A stretch of 64,000 nucleotides of DNA from Haloarcula regularis (GTDB lineage Archaea; Halobacteriota; Halobacteria; Halobacteriales; Haloarculaceae): contig NZ_CP119794.1 of NCBI RefSeq assembly GCF_029338315.1, positions 2,604,001 to 2,668,000 on the forward strand, read 5' to 3'. A program made the position numbers and the translations under genes. Shown piece by piece: positions 16,307 through 25,766 of the stretch (position 1 is its first letter; each line of letters begins with the position of its first letter). The notes under the pieces are model-generated. The model saw nothing but the letters and a program-made list of their open reading frames with translations. It was not told the DNA's origin and did no database searches.

Positions 16307-18960
16307 GTGACGCATACGCGAACGAGAACACGCTGGTCAGTACCGAATCGGACGTCTACGACAGGGGGCTGGACGCGGTCATCTCGCTCACGGTACTGGG
16401 CTTTGCGCTCTCGATGGTCGCACTGGTCGACGTCGTCCCGCTCGACGCCTCCGGGAGCGCGCTCGGCGGATTCTTCCTGGCACTGCTCGCCGTCACCGTC
16501 GGCGGCGTCGGTGTCGCCGGGCTCGCCTCCTGGTTGAACGTCGTCCCCGTCACCTCACAGCGCGTCCGAGGCATCGGCCTGGGTCTGCTCGTCACGTCCG
16601 TCGGGGTAACCGTCCTCGCGTACGGACTCGGCGTCACGCTGGCGACGTTGCTTGGCCTCGTCCTCGTGTTCGAGGCGGCCGCCGTGGCCGCAGCCGGCGT
16701 CGTCTCCCGCGTCGGACTCGTCGACACCGGGCCAGATATGAGTGCCGGCCTGCTCGCCGGCGGCGCGTTCGGGGTCATCGGCCTGGCCATCGGCGCGGCG
16801 CTCGGTGGCGGCCTCGTCGGCTTCCAGTCGCTGCTCTGGCCGGTCGTCTCTCTCGCGACGGCGGGCGTCCTGGCGGTGCTCGCCATCGTGCCCCGGGAGG
16901 ACCTCGGGTCGACGCTCCCGGCCGCACTCGTCGTCGGCACGCTCGGCGTCGTCATCGCGACATCGGTGCTGGGCCCCGGCTGGCAGTGGAACCCGCAGAC
17001 GCTCTCGGGCGGGTTCACCGGGGGCGCGGTGATTCCCGTCTTCGTCCTGTTCTCGTCGGTGCTGGCGGCCTGGTCGGCCGCCAAGGCCCGCGCCGGTTTC
17101 GGCGCCCAGGGTCGCGAGTACGGGGCCTTCCTCGTCATCAACCTGAACGCGCTCCTGATGCTCGCGGTCATGGCGACCATCGTCGTCTTCGTGACGGTGA
17201 AAGGCATCGCCTACTCCGTCCACGGGCTCTCTATCGGTGCGGTCGCCGCGATGGTCCTCCTCGCGCCGCTGTTCGTCGGTGCGGTGCAGTTCGCCCGGTC
17301 GCCCGCGGGACCCGACGAGTGGCACGCCGGCGCGCGACAGGGGCTTCGCGTCCTCCCGCTCGCGGTAGTCGGGGCCGCGGGGGCCTTCCTCGTGGGCGTC
17401 CTCGCCCTGGGCGAACCGGTGTACTACGCGTTCGACTACACGGTCCTCGAGAATCGCGTCGAGAACCAGCTCCGGACGGCTGTCGCGGTGACCAACGAGA
17501 CGACCGTCGGCTCGCTCCTGCTGGTCCTCGCCGGGTTCGTCCTGTTCGTCTACTTCTTCCGCAAGTACGGCACTCTCCGGAACGTCGGCACCGCGAGCGA
17601 CCGACTCGCGCTCGTGCGGCAGGCGGTCACGATGGCGGTGCTGGCTATCGCCGCGCTCACGTTCGTCTTCCTCCTCGTGGGCCCGGTCCCGTTCGGCATC
17701 ACGCCGCTCTGGTACGCCGGGCTGGCCGTCATCGACCTCGGGACGGTCGCCGCGCTCGCACTCGCGGCTCTCCCGGCACTCGGGGTCCTGGCCGGGACGC
17801 GCGAGGCGTCGCTGGCCGACAGCGCACAGGACAGCGCCCCGCTGTTCACCCTCGGCGTGTTCGGCGGGCTGGGACTGCTCACCGTCACCCTGTTCCTCCA
17901 GCCGGTCGCCCAGGTCGCCCCGAGCGTCGGGCCGGTCAACCTCGTCACACTGGTCGCGATGGTCGCGACGGCTGCCATGCTGGCGGCCGCCGCGCTGGTG
18001 GCGGTCGCCGGACGCAGCGCAGACACCAGAATCCAGCGCCGATTCCTGGCCGAGGAACTCCGACTGGCGCTCGCCGGCGCTGCGGGGTTCCTGACGCTCG
18101 TCGGCCTCCACGTGGCCGTCACGGGCATCCCGCAGTTCCTCCTCGGTCTCTCGGTGGCCAACGCCGGGACGCTCTCCTGGCCGATGGTCCAGCAGGCGTA
18201 CATCCCGCTTGGGACTGCTCCGGGCGGTATCATGCCGGCTATCGTCGGCACCGTCTGGCTGGTCGTCGGCGCGACGCTCTTTGCTGTCCCGCTGGGCCTC
18301 GGTGCGGCCGTCTTCCTCACCGAGTACGCCGAGCAGGGCCGGTTCACCGCGCTGGTCGAGGTGGCCACCAACGCGCTGTGGTCCACCCCGAGCATCGTCT
18401 TCGGTCTCTTTGGCGCCGTCTTCCTCATCCCGCGCATCGGCGGCGACGAGTCGCTGCTGGCCGGGATGCTCGTACTCGGGTTCATGCTCCTGCCGCTGGT
18501 GCTCATCACCTCGCGGGAGGCCATCAAGTCGGTCCCCGACGAGTACCGGGATGCGAGCGCCGCGCTGGGTGTGAGCCGCTGGGAGACCATCCGGAGCGTC
18601 GTCGTCCCGGCGGCGATGCCCGGGGTCATCACCGGCGTCATCCTCGGCGTCGGCCGCATCGCCGGCGAGACGGCTCCGCTCATCTTGGTCCTGGGGTCGA
18701 CGCTGAACGCCACGGAGGCCGCCGACGTCATCGGCGGCTTCCGGTTCATGGCCGAACCGCCGTTCGTCGCCAACGAGGCCCTGCTGTCGACCTCTGCCTC
18801 GCTGCCGACGCAGGTGTGGGCCGTCATCGCGGCCGGCGTCAGCGGATCGCCCTCGATGGGCTGGGCGACGGCGTTCATCCTGCTGATGGTGGTGCTGACG
18901 TTCTACGCCGTCGGTATCGTCGCCCGGACCTACTTCAGGAGGAAGTTGAACTATGAGTGA
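16303..18960 (+). CDS. pstA: Phosphate ABC transporter permease PstA with very long multi-membrane N-terminal extension
   Basis: 885 residues. The last 250-300 residues are a normal PstA permease domain ([23 protein letters not shown] loop [30 protein letters not shown]). The preceding 600 or so residues consist of repeated hydrophobic helices separated by short loops; I estimate well over ten. A short motif [11 protein letters not shown] lies between helix groups. Bacterial PstA is about 300 residues and haloarchaeal ones are often longer, but this is longer than I would expect. The frame is continuous with no internal stop, so it is one gene. It overlaps pstC by ATGA and pstB by 8 bp. Confidence 0.9.
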   Translation: MSDAYANENTLVSTESDVYDRGLDAVISLTVLGFALSMVALVDVVPLDASGSALGGFFLALLAVTVGGVGVAGLASWLNVVPVTSQRVRGIGLGLLVTSVGVTVLAYGLGVTLATLLGLVLVFEAAAVAAAGVVSRVGLVDTGPDMSAGLLAGGAFGVIGLAIGAALGGGLVGFQSLLWPVVSLATAGVLAVLAIVPREDLGSTLPAALVVGTLGVVIATSVLGPGWQWNPQTLSGGFTGGAVIPVFVLFSSVLAAWSAAKARAGFGAQGREYGAFLVINLNALLMLAVMATIVVFVTVKGIAYSVHGLSIGAVAAMVLLAPLFVGAVQFARSPAGPDEWHAGARQGLRVLPLAVVGAAGAFLVGVLALGEPVYYAFDYTVLENRVENQLRTAVAVTNETTVGSLLLVLAGFVLFVYFFRKYGTLRNVGTASDRLALVRQAVTMAVLAIAALTFVFLLVGPVPFGITPLWYAGLAVIDLGTVAALALAALPALGVLAGTREASLADSAQDSAPLFTLGVFGGLGLLTVTLFLQPVAQVAPSVGPVNLVTLVAMVATAAMLAAAALVAVAGRSADTRIQRRFLAEELRLALAGAAGFLTLVGLHVAVTGIPQFLLGLSVANAGTLSWPMVQQAYIPLGTAPGGIMPAIVGTVWLVVGATLFAVPLGLGAAVFLTEYAEQGRFTALVEVATNALWSTPSIVFGLFGAVFLIPRIGGDESLLAGMLVLGFMLLPLVLITSREAIKSVPDEYRDASAALGVSRWETIRSVVVPAAMPGVITGVILGVGRIAGETAPLILVLGSTLNATEAADVIGGFRFMAEPPFVANEALLSTSASLPTQVWAVIAAGVSGSPSMGWATAFILLMVVLTFYAVGIVARTYFRRKLNYE

Positions 18961-19864
18961 TTCAATGACAGACACCGAACCCGCGAGCACCGCGAGCCAG
19001 ACGACCACGACGACCGCCGGCGAGACCGACGAGGAGGTCCGCGCGGAGTGGACCGACTACCGCTTCGACGGGCAGGCGAAACTCTCCGTCGAGAATCTCA
19101 ACGTCTGGTACGGGGACGACCACGCCATCAAGGACGTCTCGATGGACATCCCCGAAAACAGCGTCACGGCGCTCATCGGCCCCTCGGGCTGCGGGAAGTC
19201 GACCTTCCTTCGGTGTCTCAACCGGATGAACGACCGCATCAAGGCCGCGCGCATCGACGGCTCGGTCGAACTGGACGGGATGGAGATCTACGACTCGAAC
19301 GCCAACCTCGTCGAGCTGCGCAAGCGGGTCGGGATGGTCTTCCAGTCGCCCAACCCCTTCCCCAAGTCCATCCGCGACAACATCTCCTACGGGCCGCGCA
19401 AGCACGGCGACATCAACAAGGGCCTGCTCGCGCGCCTGTTCGGCCGGGACGACACGGCCGAGGAGACCGAACTCGTCGAGCGCTCGCTGAAGCAGGCCGC
19501 GCTGTGGGACGAGGTCAGCGACCGGCTCGACGACAACGCGCTCGGGCTCTCGGGCGGTCAGCAACAGCGGCTCTGTATCGCCCGCGCGCTGGCGACCGAC
19601 CCCGAGGTCATCCTGATGGACGAACCGGCCTCCGCGCTGGACCCCATCGCCACCTCGAAGATCGAGGACCTCGTCACCGAACTGGCCGAGGACTACACCG
19701 TCGTCATCGTCACCCACAACATGCAGCAGGCGGCCCGCATCTCCGACCAGACGGCCGTCTTCCTCACCGGCGGCGAACTCGTCGAGTACGACGACACGGA
19801 CAAGATATTCGAGAACCCGGCGAGCCAGCGCGTCGAGGACTACGTCACCGGCAAGTTCGGGTAA
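18953..19864 (+). CDS. pstB: Phosphate ABC transporter ATP-binding protein PstB
   Basis: A 303-residue cytoplasmic ATPase. The Walker A motif is GPSGCGKST, the Q-loop region [12 protein letters not shown] is PstB-specific, the signature is [15 protein letters not shown], and Walker B is [12 protein letters not shown]. The switch His is in [15 protein letters not shown]. The N-terminal 45 residues are a Thr/Asp/Glu-rich tail seen in haloarchaeal PstB. The ATG lies within the end of pstA (8-bp overlap). Confidence 0.96.
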   Translation: MSDSMTDTEPASTASQTTTTTAGETDEEVRAEWTDYRFDGQAKLSVENLNVWYGDDHAIKDVSMDIPENSVTALIGPSGCGKSTFLRCLNRMNDRIKAARIDGSVELDGMEIYDSNANLVELRKRVGMVFQSPNPFPKSIRDNISYGPRKHGDINKGLLARLFGRDDTAEETELVERSLKQAALWDEVSDRLDDNALGLSGGQQQRLCIARALATDPEVILMDEPASALDPIATSKIEDLVTELAEDYTVVIVTHNMQQAARISDQTAVFLTGGELVEYDDTDKIFENPASQRVEDYVTGKFG

Positions 19865-19867
19865 CCG

Positions 19868-20542
19868 ATGGCGCGGGAGCCCTACCAGGAGGCCCTCGCG
19901 GACCTCCGGGACGACGTGCTCGCGATGGGCGAGCTCGTCGGCGAGCGGCTCGAGATGGCGCTGGACGCCCTCGAGACCGGCGACGAGGTGCTGGCCCGGA
20001 CCGTCGTCGAGGGCGACGCGGAGGTAAACGACCTGTATCTGGACCTCGAGGATCGCTGTATCGACCTCTTTGCCCTCCAGCAGCCCGTGGCGAGCGACCT
20101 CCGCCTCGTCGCCGCCTCGTTCAAGATCCTCACCGACCTCGAGCGCATCGGCGACCTGGCGTCGAACCTCGCCGGGTACGCGATGACAGCGAGCGAGGGG
20201 CTCACGCCGGAGGTGGCCATCGACGACATCGGCCGGGACGCCAACGCGCTCCTCGAACGGAGTCTCGAGGCCTACGCCACCGGGGACGCCGCGGCCTGCC
20301 GGACCATCGCGGCGGCCGACGACGACATCGACACCCTCTGTCAGCACGCCAGCGAGACGGTCGTCCGGGACCTCATCGAGCTGGAGGCCGACGACGGCCT
20401 GTGGGGCGTCGAGCAGTTGCTCGACGACGTCTCCCGGGTCCTGCTCATCATCCGGGACCTCGAACGGGTGGGCGACCACGCGGTGAACATCGCCGCGCGC
20501 ACGCTGTACATGGCCGAGAACAGCACCGACCTCATCTACTGA
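19868..20542 (+). CDS. phoU: Phosphate uptake regulator PhoU
   Basis: A 224-residue all-helical protein made of two three-helix PhoU repeats, each with the E/D-xxx-D metal-binding pattern (LTDLERIGDLASNLAGYA and IIRDLERVGDHAVNIAART). In bacteria PhoU links Pst transport to the PhoR kinase and restrains uptake. In archaea the partner is unknown, but it closes the pst operon here, three bases after pstB. Confidence 0.93.
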   Translation: MAREPYQEALADLRDDVLAMGELVGERLEMALDALETGDEVLARTVVEGDAEVNDLYLDLEDRCIDLFALQQPVASDLRLVAASFKILTDLERIGDLASNLAGYAMTASEGLTPEVAIDDIGRDANALLERSLEAYATGDAAACRTIAAADDDIDTLCQHASETVVRDLIELEADDGLWGVEQLLDDVSRVLLIIRDLERVGDHAVNIAARTLYMAENSTDLIY

Positions 20543-20599
20543 CCAGCCAGCCGCGCCGAAACCGCCGACTTATTCTCGCCGGCCCGCGTAGCCGTCCCG

Positions 20600-21344
20600 A
20601 TGACCGTTCGACACGACGGGCTCACCGTCGAGTGGCTCGGGTACGCGACGCTCCGACTGGCCGGCGAGGAGACCGTCGTCTACCTCGATCCGGGCCGCTA
20701 CGGCGTGCTAACCGGAGCGTGGGCCCGACGACGAGTCGCTCGGCCACCCGCCGTCGCGGGACTACCGGCCCGAGGACGGCGACGTCGTCTGTGTCTCGCA
20801 CGTCCACCACTACGACCCGGACGGCATCGAGCGGGTCGCGAGCGACGACGCGACGGTGCTGGCCTTCGAGGGTATCGACGGCCGGGACGCCGAACGGGAC
20901 CTCGACCCGATACTCGACTTGCCCTACGACGTCCGCGAGGTCGGGATGAAAGACCAGGTCACCGTCGGCGACGTGCCGGTGTGGACGACGCCGGCCTACA
21001 ACGAACCGGACGGCCCCCACACCCGACCCGACGGGACGCCGTACCACCCGGAGGGCTTTGGCTGTGGCTTCCTCGTCGACGTGGAGGGCACCCGGGTCTT
21101 CTGGCCGGGCGACACCGACGTGCTGCCGGGCCACCGGACCGTCGACGTCTCGCTGTTCTGTCCGCCAATCGGCCAGCGGTTCACGATGAACGCGAACGAG
21201 GCGGCGGCGCTGGCTGCGACCATCCGGCCGGACCTCGTACTACCGGTCCACTACAACACCTTCTCGACGCTCCGGGCGGATTCCCGGGCGTTCGCGGCCG
21301 ACGTGGCCCAAGCGGGGGTCCCCGTGGTCCTCGACGAGGAGTGA
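20600..21344 (+). CDS. UlaG-like metallo-beta-lactamase-fold hydrolase (frameshifted)
   Basis: About 248 residues. The N-terminus (VEWLGYATLRLAGEETVVYL) is read in one frame to about residue 37, and the rest (DDESLGHPPSRDYRPEDGDV) in another, after an indel around 20708-20722. Metal-ligand motifs are SHVHHYDPDG, FWPGDTD and LPVHYNTF, the arrangement of UlaG/L-ascorbate-6-phosphate lactonase-like members of the metallo-beta-lactamase superfamily. The substrate is unknown; many haloarchaea carry this family as an uncharacterised metal-dependent hydrolase. It lies 57 bp after phoU but has no evident link to phosphate. Confidence 0.78.
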
Positions 21345-21371
21345 CGCGCTGACGCTACCCGCCTCGAGGAC

Positions 21372-22667
21372 TCACTCGCGCCAGGCCGCCCACTCCCGAT
21401 GGGCCGCGGCGACGCTCGCCACGGCATCGCCGCCCAGCGCGCCCTGTTCGGTGAGGACCGCCGTCACCGCGTCGGCCGGCGTCACGTCGAAAGTCGGGTT
21501 CGCCACCGCGAGGTCGGCGTCGCCGTCGTACACTTCGCCGGCCGCGCGCGGTTCCAGGTCGTAGTCGGCCGTCGCGGCCACCTTGTCGCTGGCGGCGACG
21601 ACGTAGACATCGATGCCGTCGTGCGCGGCTGCGAGCGCGGCTCCCCGGGTGCCGGCCTTGTTGACCACGCGACCGTCCGGGAGGATGCGGTCGGCGCCGA
21701 CGAGCAGCGCCTCGACACCCCAGTCGGCGAGTTCGAAGGCGAACGCGGCGTCCGTGGTCAGCGTCACGTCGTGCCCCTCTGCGAGCGACGCGGCGACGCC
21801 GACGCCCTCGCCGCCGGGCCGGGACTCGGCGACCAGCACCGCCTCGGGGCCCGCGTCGCGAATCGCGTCCGCGACGGTCCCCGACCGTGAGAGGGTCGCC
21901 ACGCTGTCCGGACACCGCCGGGCGGCCAGCTTTGCGGCCGCGGCGTCGGCATCGACCGACTGCTCGATGGCCCCCGTCGCGGCGTGTTCGAGGGCGCCGG
22001 GAGTGTGCTCGTCGCCGGCCGCGACCACGGTCCGGTTCACGCGGTTCGCGACGACGGCCATCGACGGGCGGGCGTCAAGCAGGCGCCCGGCCAGGTCGGT
22101 CAGGGCCTCCCAGTCGTCGCCCGCCCGTTCGGCGCGCTCCAGGTCGTCCCGGCGCCCCTCGACTGCCAGGGCGGCCTCGTCGCGCAGGACGTCCAGTGCG
22201 CGAAGCGAGAGCCAGGCCGACCCGTGGGCGGTGTCGTCGCGGAGCGTCTCGACGCGGGGCCGCACCCGGTCGTAGGAGGTCCACAGGCGCGGGACCGTCT
22301 CCCGGTGGCGTATCTCGGGCGGGGCGACCCACGCCACGTCGGTGGTCTCCTCGTTCGTCGATACGGCCCGCGAATCGCAGTCGAACAGGAAGGGGTGGAC
22401 GACCCACCGGGTCCCGCGCTCGGTGTCCTCGACCGGGAACGGCTCGCCGGCACGCACGAGCGTCACCGCGTCGGCCAGGCCGACCTCCTCGGCTATCTCG
22501 GCCCGCGCGGCCGTCTCCGGGTCGCGCTCCCGTCCCGCGTCGTCGGCGACGTGGCCCGCGATGCCGCCCCACTGACCCTGATACGACCCGACGGCGTCGC
22601 TCCGGCACAGGAGCAGTACCTCGCCCGCGTTCCGCAGGAAACAGGTGACGACCGGGCGTTCGTCCAT
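21372..22667 (-). CDS. NUDIX domain fused to an eIF-2B-like (IF2B) domain
   Basis: A 431-residue two-domain protein. Residues 1-150 are a NUDIX hydrolase fold (WGGIAGHVADD, then AARAEIAEEVGL as the Nudix helix). About 150-430 is an eIF-2B alpha/beta/delta-like domain with AESRPGGEGVG, LVGADRILPDGRVVNKAGT and a C-terminal NPTFDVTPADAV, as in ribose-1,5-bisphosphate isomerase and methylthioribose-1-phosphate isomerase. A nucleoside-diphosphate-X hydrolase coupled to a sugar-phosphate isomerase would suggest salvage of ribose phosphates from nucleotides. That role is inference. Confidence 0.85.
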   Translation of the reverse strand: MDERPVVTCFLRNAGEVLLLCRSDAVGSYQGQWGGIAGHVADDAGRERDPETAARAEIAEEVGLADAVTLVRAGEPFPVEDTERGTRWVVHPFLFDCDSRAVSTNEETTDVAWVAPPEIRHRETVPRLWTSYDRVRPRVETLRDDTAHGSAWLSLRALDVLRDEAALAVEGRRDDLERAERAGDDWEALTDLAGRLLDARPSMAVVANRVNRTVVAAGDEHTPGALEHAATGAIEQSVDADAAAAKLAARRCPDSVATLSRSGTVADAIRDAGPEAVLVAESRPGGEGVGVAASLAEGHDVTLTTDAAFAFELADWGVEALLVGADRILPDGRVVNKAGTRGAALAAAHDGIDVYVVAASDKVAATADYDLEPRAAGEVYDGDADLAVANPTFDVTPADAVTAVLTEQGALGGDAVASVAAAHREWAAWRE

Positions 22668-22704
22668 ATCTGCCCGTCGCGTGCCGGGACAATGAGCGTG
22701 GGGG

Positions 22705-23808
22705 CTACACCCGCTCGAGCAGGGCGTCGACGTCCTCGCGGGTGTTGAATACGTGGACCGAGGCGCGGACGACGTCCGGATGGGGCAGCGACCGGGCGAC
22801 GATGCCGTCCGCGGCGAGACGCTCGACGGTCGCCGCGGGGTCCTCGGCGGTGAACGAGACGAGACCGGACTCGTACTCGCGCGGGCTCACCAGCCGGTCG
22901 CCCAGCCCCGCCTTGAGCCGGCCGGTCAGGTCGGCGACGCGGGACTGGACGGTGTCGAGGCCGACCGACTCGATGGTCTCGATGGCCTCGGCCAGCGCGA
23001 CGTAGGGGGCGGGCTGGGTCGTCCCGACCTCGAAGCGGCGGGCGCCCTCGTGGTAGGTGTACTCGGGCGCGGTGGGGTCGGTGACGCTCCGGTAGCCGAT
23101 GCGGCGCGGGCGCAACCGGTCGTGGGCCGCGGGGTCGACGTAGAGGACGCCGCTGCCCCACACTCCCAGCAGCCACTTGTGGCCCGCCATCGCGACGAAG
23201 TCGGCGCCCCACTCTGTGACGTCGACCGGGTGCTGGCCGAGCGACTGGACGGCGTCGACGAGCACCTGCGCGCCGGCGTCGTGGGCGATATCGACGACCT
23301 CGCCGACCGGCAGACGGGTCCCGTGGGTCCAGGTGAGCGAACTCAGCGAGACCAGCCGTGCGTCGGCCACCGTCGCCTTCACCTCCTCCATGTCCAGCCG
23401 GCCGTCCTGGGTCTCCAAGACCCGGACCTCGACGTCGTGCGTGTCGGCCAGGCGGTCCCACGGGAGCGTCCCGGCGGGGTGTTCCAGGTCGGTCCGAACG
23501 ACCACGTCGCCCGGTTGCCAGTCGATGGCACAGGCGACGAGGTTGACGCCGTCGGCGGTGCTGCGGGTCAGCGCCACGTCCTCGGGGGCGGCGCCGACGT
23601 GGCCCGCCACGACCTCACGGGCGGCGGCCAGCGCGCTCCAGGCGACGTCGTAGGGCCCCTCCGCGGCCGGCGCCTCGAAGGCGTGGCGCTCCAGGAAGTC
23701 GGTCGCCGCACCGACCACGTTGCGGGGACTCGGGCCGCTCGCACCCGTGTTGAAGTACGTACACCGCTCCAGTGCCGGTATCGACGCGCGGAGTTCCGCT
23801 GGGTCCAT
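22705..23808 (-). CDS. Class V aminotransferase-fold PLP enzyme (cysteine desulfurase/SelB-lyase-like)
   Basis: A 367-residue fold-type I PLP enzyme. The N-terminus has CTYFNTGASGPSPRNV. LTRSTADGVNLVA is the phosphate-cup region, DAGAQVLVDAVQSLG carries the Asp and Gln that contact PLP, and GHKWLLGVWGSG contains the Schiff-base lysine. The C-terminus ends HVFNTREDVDALLERV, typical of class V. I see no obvious mobile Cys loop, so it may be a kynureninase/isopenicillin-epimerase-like member rather than a sulfur donor. It lies 37 bp downstream of the NUDIX-IF2B gene's start, same strand. Confidence 0.85.
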   Translation of the reverse strand: MDPAELRASIPALERCTYFNTGASGPSPRNVVGAATDFLERHAFEAPAAEGPYDVAWSALAAAREVVAGHVGAAPEDVALTRSTADGVNLVACAIDWQPGDVVVRTDLEHPAGTLPWDRLADTHDVEVRVLETQDGRLDMEEVKATVADARLVSLSSLTWTHGTRLPVGEVVDIAHDAGAQVLVDAVQSLGQHPVDVTEWGADFVAMAGHKWLLGVWGSGVLYVDPAAHDRLRPRRIGYRSVTDPTAPEYTYHEGARRFEVGTTQPAPYVALAEAIETIESVGLDTVQSRVADLTGRLKAGLGDRLVSPREYESGLVSFTAEDPAATVERLAADGIVARSLPHPDVVRASVHVFNTREDVDALLERV

Positions 23809-23877
23809 AGGCGGTGTAGGGCCACCGGCGCCTTGAGGACTGTGCCACAGACCGCGAGCGGACCGCGCCGGCGGGGA

Positions 23878-23893
23878 ATTAGACTAGTCTAAT
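23878..23893. promoter_or_regulatory. Perfect 16-bp palindrome, candidate DtxR/MntR/SirR-type operator
   Basis: ATTAGACTAGTCTAAT reads identically on both strands. It resembles the TTAGG-TTAGCCTAA style of iron/manganese-dependent DtxR-family operators. It sits about 25 bp upstream of the TATA box of the metal importer operon, the position expected for metal-dependent control. Confidence 0.55.
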
Positions 23894-23908
23894 ACTATAC
23901 TTAGAACA

Positions 23909-23920
23909 GAACTATTATTT
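23909..23920 (+). promoter_or_regulatory. TATA box of the metal ABC importer operon
   Basis: AACTATTATTTG is centred about 29 nt before the ATG at 23944 and gives an essentially leaderless transcript. The palindrome just upstream (23878-23893) is placed to regulate it. Confidence 0.55.
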
Positions 23921-23943
23921 GGTTCGACGTAGTCTATCAGTCA

Positions 23944-25023
23944 ATGACGACTCGTGAGACGCGGTCCGGACACGACAGACGACTCTCGCGCCGACAGGCA
24001 CTCGCCGCCGGCGGCTCGCTACTCGCCGGCGCCGTCGCCGGCTGTGTCGGCGACGGATCGGGCGGTTCGCGGACGACGACCGACGCGAAAGACGGGTCGG
24101 GCCCCGTCGCCGTCGCCTCCTTTTTCAGCTTCTACGACTTCGCCCGGAAGATCGCACGCGACACGCCCATCGAGGTGCGCAACCTCGTCCCGACCGGCCT
24201 GCACGGCCACGGCTGGGAGCCCAACGCGACCATCACGCGCGACATCATCGAGGCGGACGCGTTCATCCACGTCGGGCCGGACTTCCAGCCGTGGGCCGAC
24301 CGCGCCATCCAGACGCTCGAGGACGACGACGCCGGCACCATGACCATCAACGTCCGCGAGGGCGTCGAACTGGTCGACCTCGCGGCGAGTCTGGACCCCG
24401 ACGAGGAGGGTGTCGGCGAGGGTCGGGGGAAGGACCCGCACTTCTGGCTCGACCCGCGACGCGCGAAACAGTCCGTCGACAACATCACCGACGGGCTGGC
24501 CGAGCTCGCGCCCGACCACGAGGCGACGTTACGCGAGAACGCCGCGACGTACAAGTCCGACGTGCTCGACCGCATCGACGCCGACTACCGGCGCATCTTC
24601 GAGACCGCCGACCGCGACGTCGTCCAGCTCGCGGCCCACAACGCCTTCCAGTACATTGGCGTCCGGTACGGCGTCCAGATGCGCCCGCTGGTCGTCAACC
24701 TCGCCGCGAGCGGTGACGTCCGCCCGTCGGACATCACCGAAGCCAAGCGGGTCATCGAGGACAACGACATCCGCTACATCGGCGCGGCCGTCTTCGAGAC
24801 GCGCCGGCCGGCCCAGCAGCTGCTGGCCGAGACCGCCGTCGAGGCGTACTACCCCGTCACGCCCTACGCCGGCGTCCGCGAGGACTGGGTGGAGCGTGGC
24901 TGGGGGTACGAGGACATCGCCGACAACATCAACATGCCCACCTTCGACGTCGTCCTGGGCAACACGGCGCCCGAGGACGTCGACATCGAGGGGTGGAACG
25001 ACCAGTGGAGGAACTTCGAATGA
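23944..25023 (+). CDS. znuA: Zn/Mn-type metal ABC transporter, substrate-binding lipoprotein
   Basis: A 359-residue cluster A-I binding protein. It has a Tat motif SRRQALAAGGS with lipobox VAGC at about residue 36. Metal-binding His occur in TGLHGHGWEPNAT and in KDPHFWLDPRRAK. A short acidic loop (DPDEEGVGEGRG) stands in place of the long His-rich loop seen in many ZnuA. TPYAGVREDW and a C-terminal Asp complete the site. ZnuA and MntC/TroA proteins are hard to separate by sequence alone. The operator-like palindrome upstream favours a DtxR-type (Mn or Fe) response, so Zn versus Mn remains open. It overlaps the ATPase gene by ATGA. Confidence 0.88.
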   Translation: MTTRETRSGHDRRLSRRQALAAGGSLLAGAVAGCVGDGSGGSRTTTDAKDGSGPVAVASFFSFYDFARKIARDTPIEVRNLVPTGLHGHGWEPNATITRDIIEADAFIHVGPDFQPWADRAIQTLEDDDAGTMTINVREGVELVDLAASLDPDEEGVGEGRGKDPHFWLDPRRAKQSVDNITDGLAELAPDHEATLRENAATYKSDVLDRIDADYRRIFETADRDVVQLAAHNAFQYIGVRYGVQMRPLVVNLAASGDVRPSDITEAKRVIEDNDIRYIGAAVFETRRPAQQLLAETAVEAYYPVTPYAGVREDWVERGWGYEDIADNINMPTFDVVLGNTAPEDVDIEGWNDQWRNFE

Positions 25024-25766
25024 CCAACGACGGCCCGGTCGCCGAACTCGACGGCGTGTCCTTCGGCTACACGGCCACGCCCGTGGTCGAGGACGTCTCG
25101 CTCCGCATCGACCCGGGCGAGTACGTCGCCGTCGTCGGCCCGAACGGCTCGGGGAAGTCGACGCTGATGCGGCTGCTGCTCGGCCTGGTCCGCCCCGACT
25201 CGGGCCAGGCGCGCCTGTTCGGCGAGCCGGCCCACCGGTTCGACGACGGCGCGCGCATCGGCTACGTCGCCCAGGAGGCCAGCGCCTCGAAGGAGATGCC
25301 CATCACGGTCCGGGAAGTCGTGAAGATGGGGCGGTTTCCCCACGTCGGGTTCGGCCGCCTCTCGAGGGACGACGCCCGCATCGTCGACCGGGCGCTCGAG
25401 ACCGTGGGGATGGCCGCCTTCGCCGACCGCCGGGTGACCCAGCTCTCGGGCGGGCAGCGCCAGCGGACCTTCATCGCCCGGGCGCTCGCCAGCGAGGCGG
25501 ACCTGCTCGTGCTGGACGAACCGACCGTCGGCGTCGACGCCGAGTCGGTCGCGGCGTTCTACGACCTGCTGGACTCGCTGCACGACACCGGCATCACCAT
25601 CCTGCTCATCGAGCACGACCTGCGCGCGGTCACCGACCACGCCGAACGGGTGGTCTGTCTCAACCGCGAGGTCTACTTCGACGGCCCCACCGCGGCGTTC
25701 GTCGAGAGCGACGCGCTGGCCCGCGCGTTCGGTACCGCGATGGCCGTGGGAGGTGACGCCGGATGA
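25020..25766 (+). CDS. znuC: Zn/Mn-type metal ABC transporter, ATP-binding protein
   Basis: A 248-residue ABC ATPase. Walker A is GPNGSGKST, the Q-loop region is YVAQEAS, the signature is LSGGQRQRTFIARAL, Walker B is LLVLDEPTVGVD, and the switch region is LLIEHDLRAV. It overlaps both the binding-protein gene and the permease gene by 4 bp, so all three are translated in one operon. The start is fixed by the ATGA overlap at 25020. Confidence 0.93.
   Translation: MTNDGPVAELDGVSFGYTATPVVEDVSLRIDPGEYVAVVGPNGSGKSTLMRLLLGLVRPDSGQARLFGEPAHRFDDGARIGYVAQEASASKEMPITVREVVKMGRFPHVGFGRLSRDDARIVDRALETVGMAAFADRRVTQLSGGQRQRTFIARALASEADLLVLDEPTVGVDAESVAAFYDLLDSLHDTGITILLIEHDLRAVTDHAERVVCLNREVYFDGPTAAFVESDALARAFGTAMAVGGDAG

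Noticed and set aside
16555..19008. 817-residue open frame on the minus strand opposite pstA
   Set aside because: Asp/Arg/Gln-rich shadow of the GC-rich pstA gene; no domain, and pstA has clear permease motifs on the other strand.
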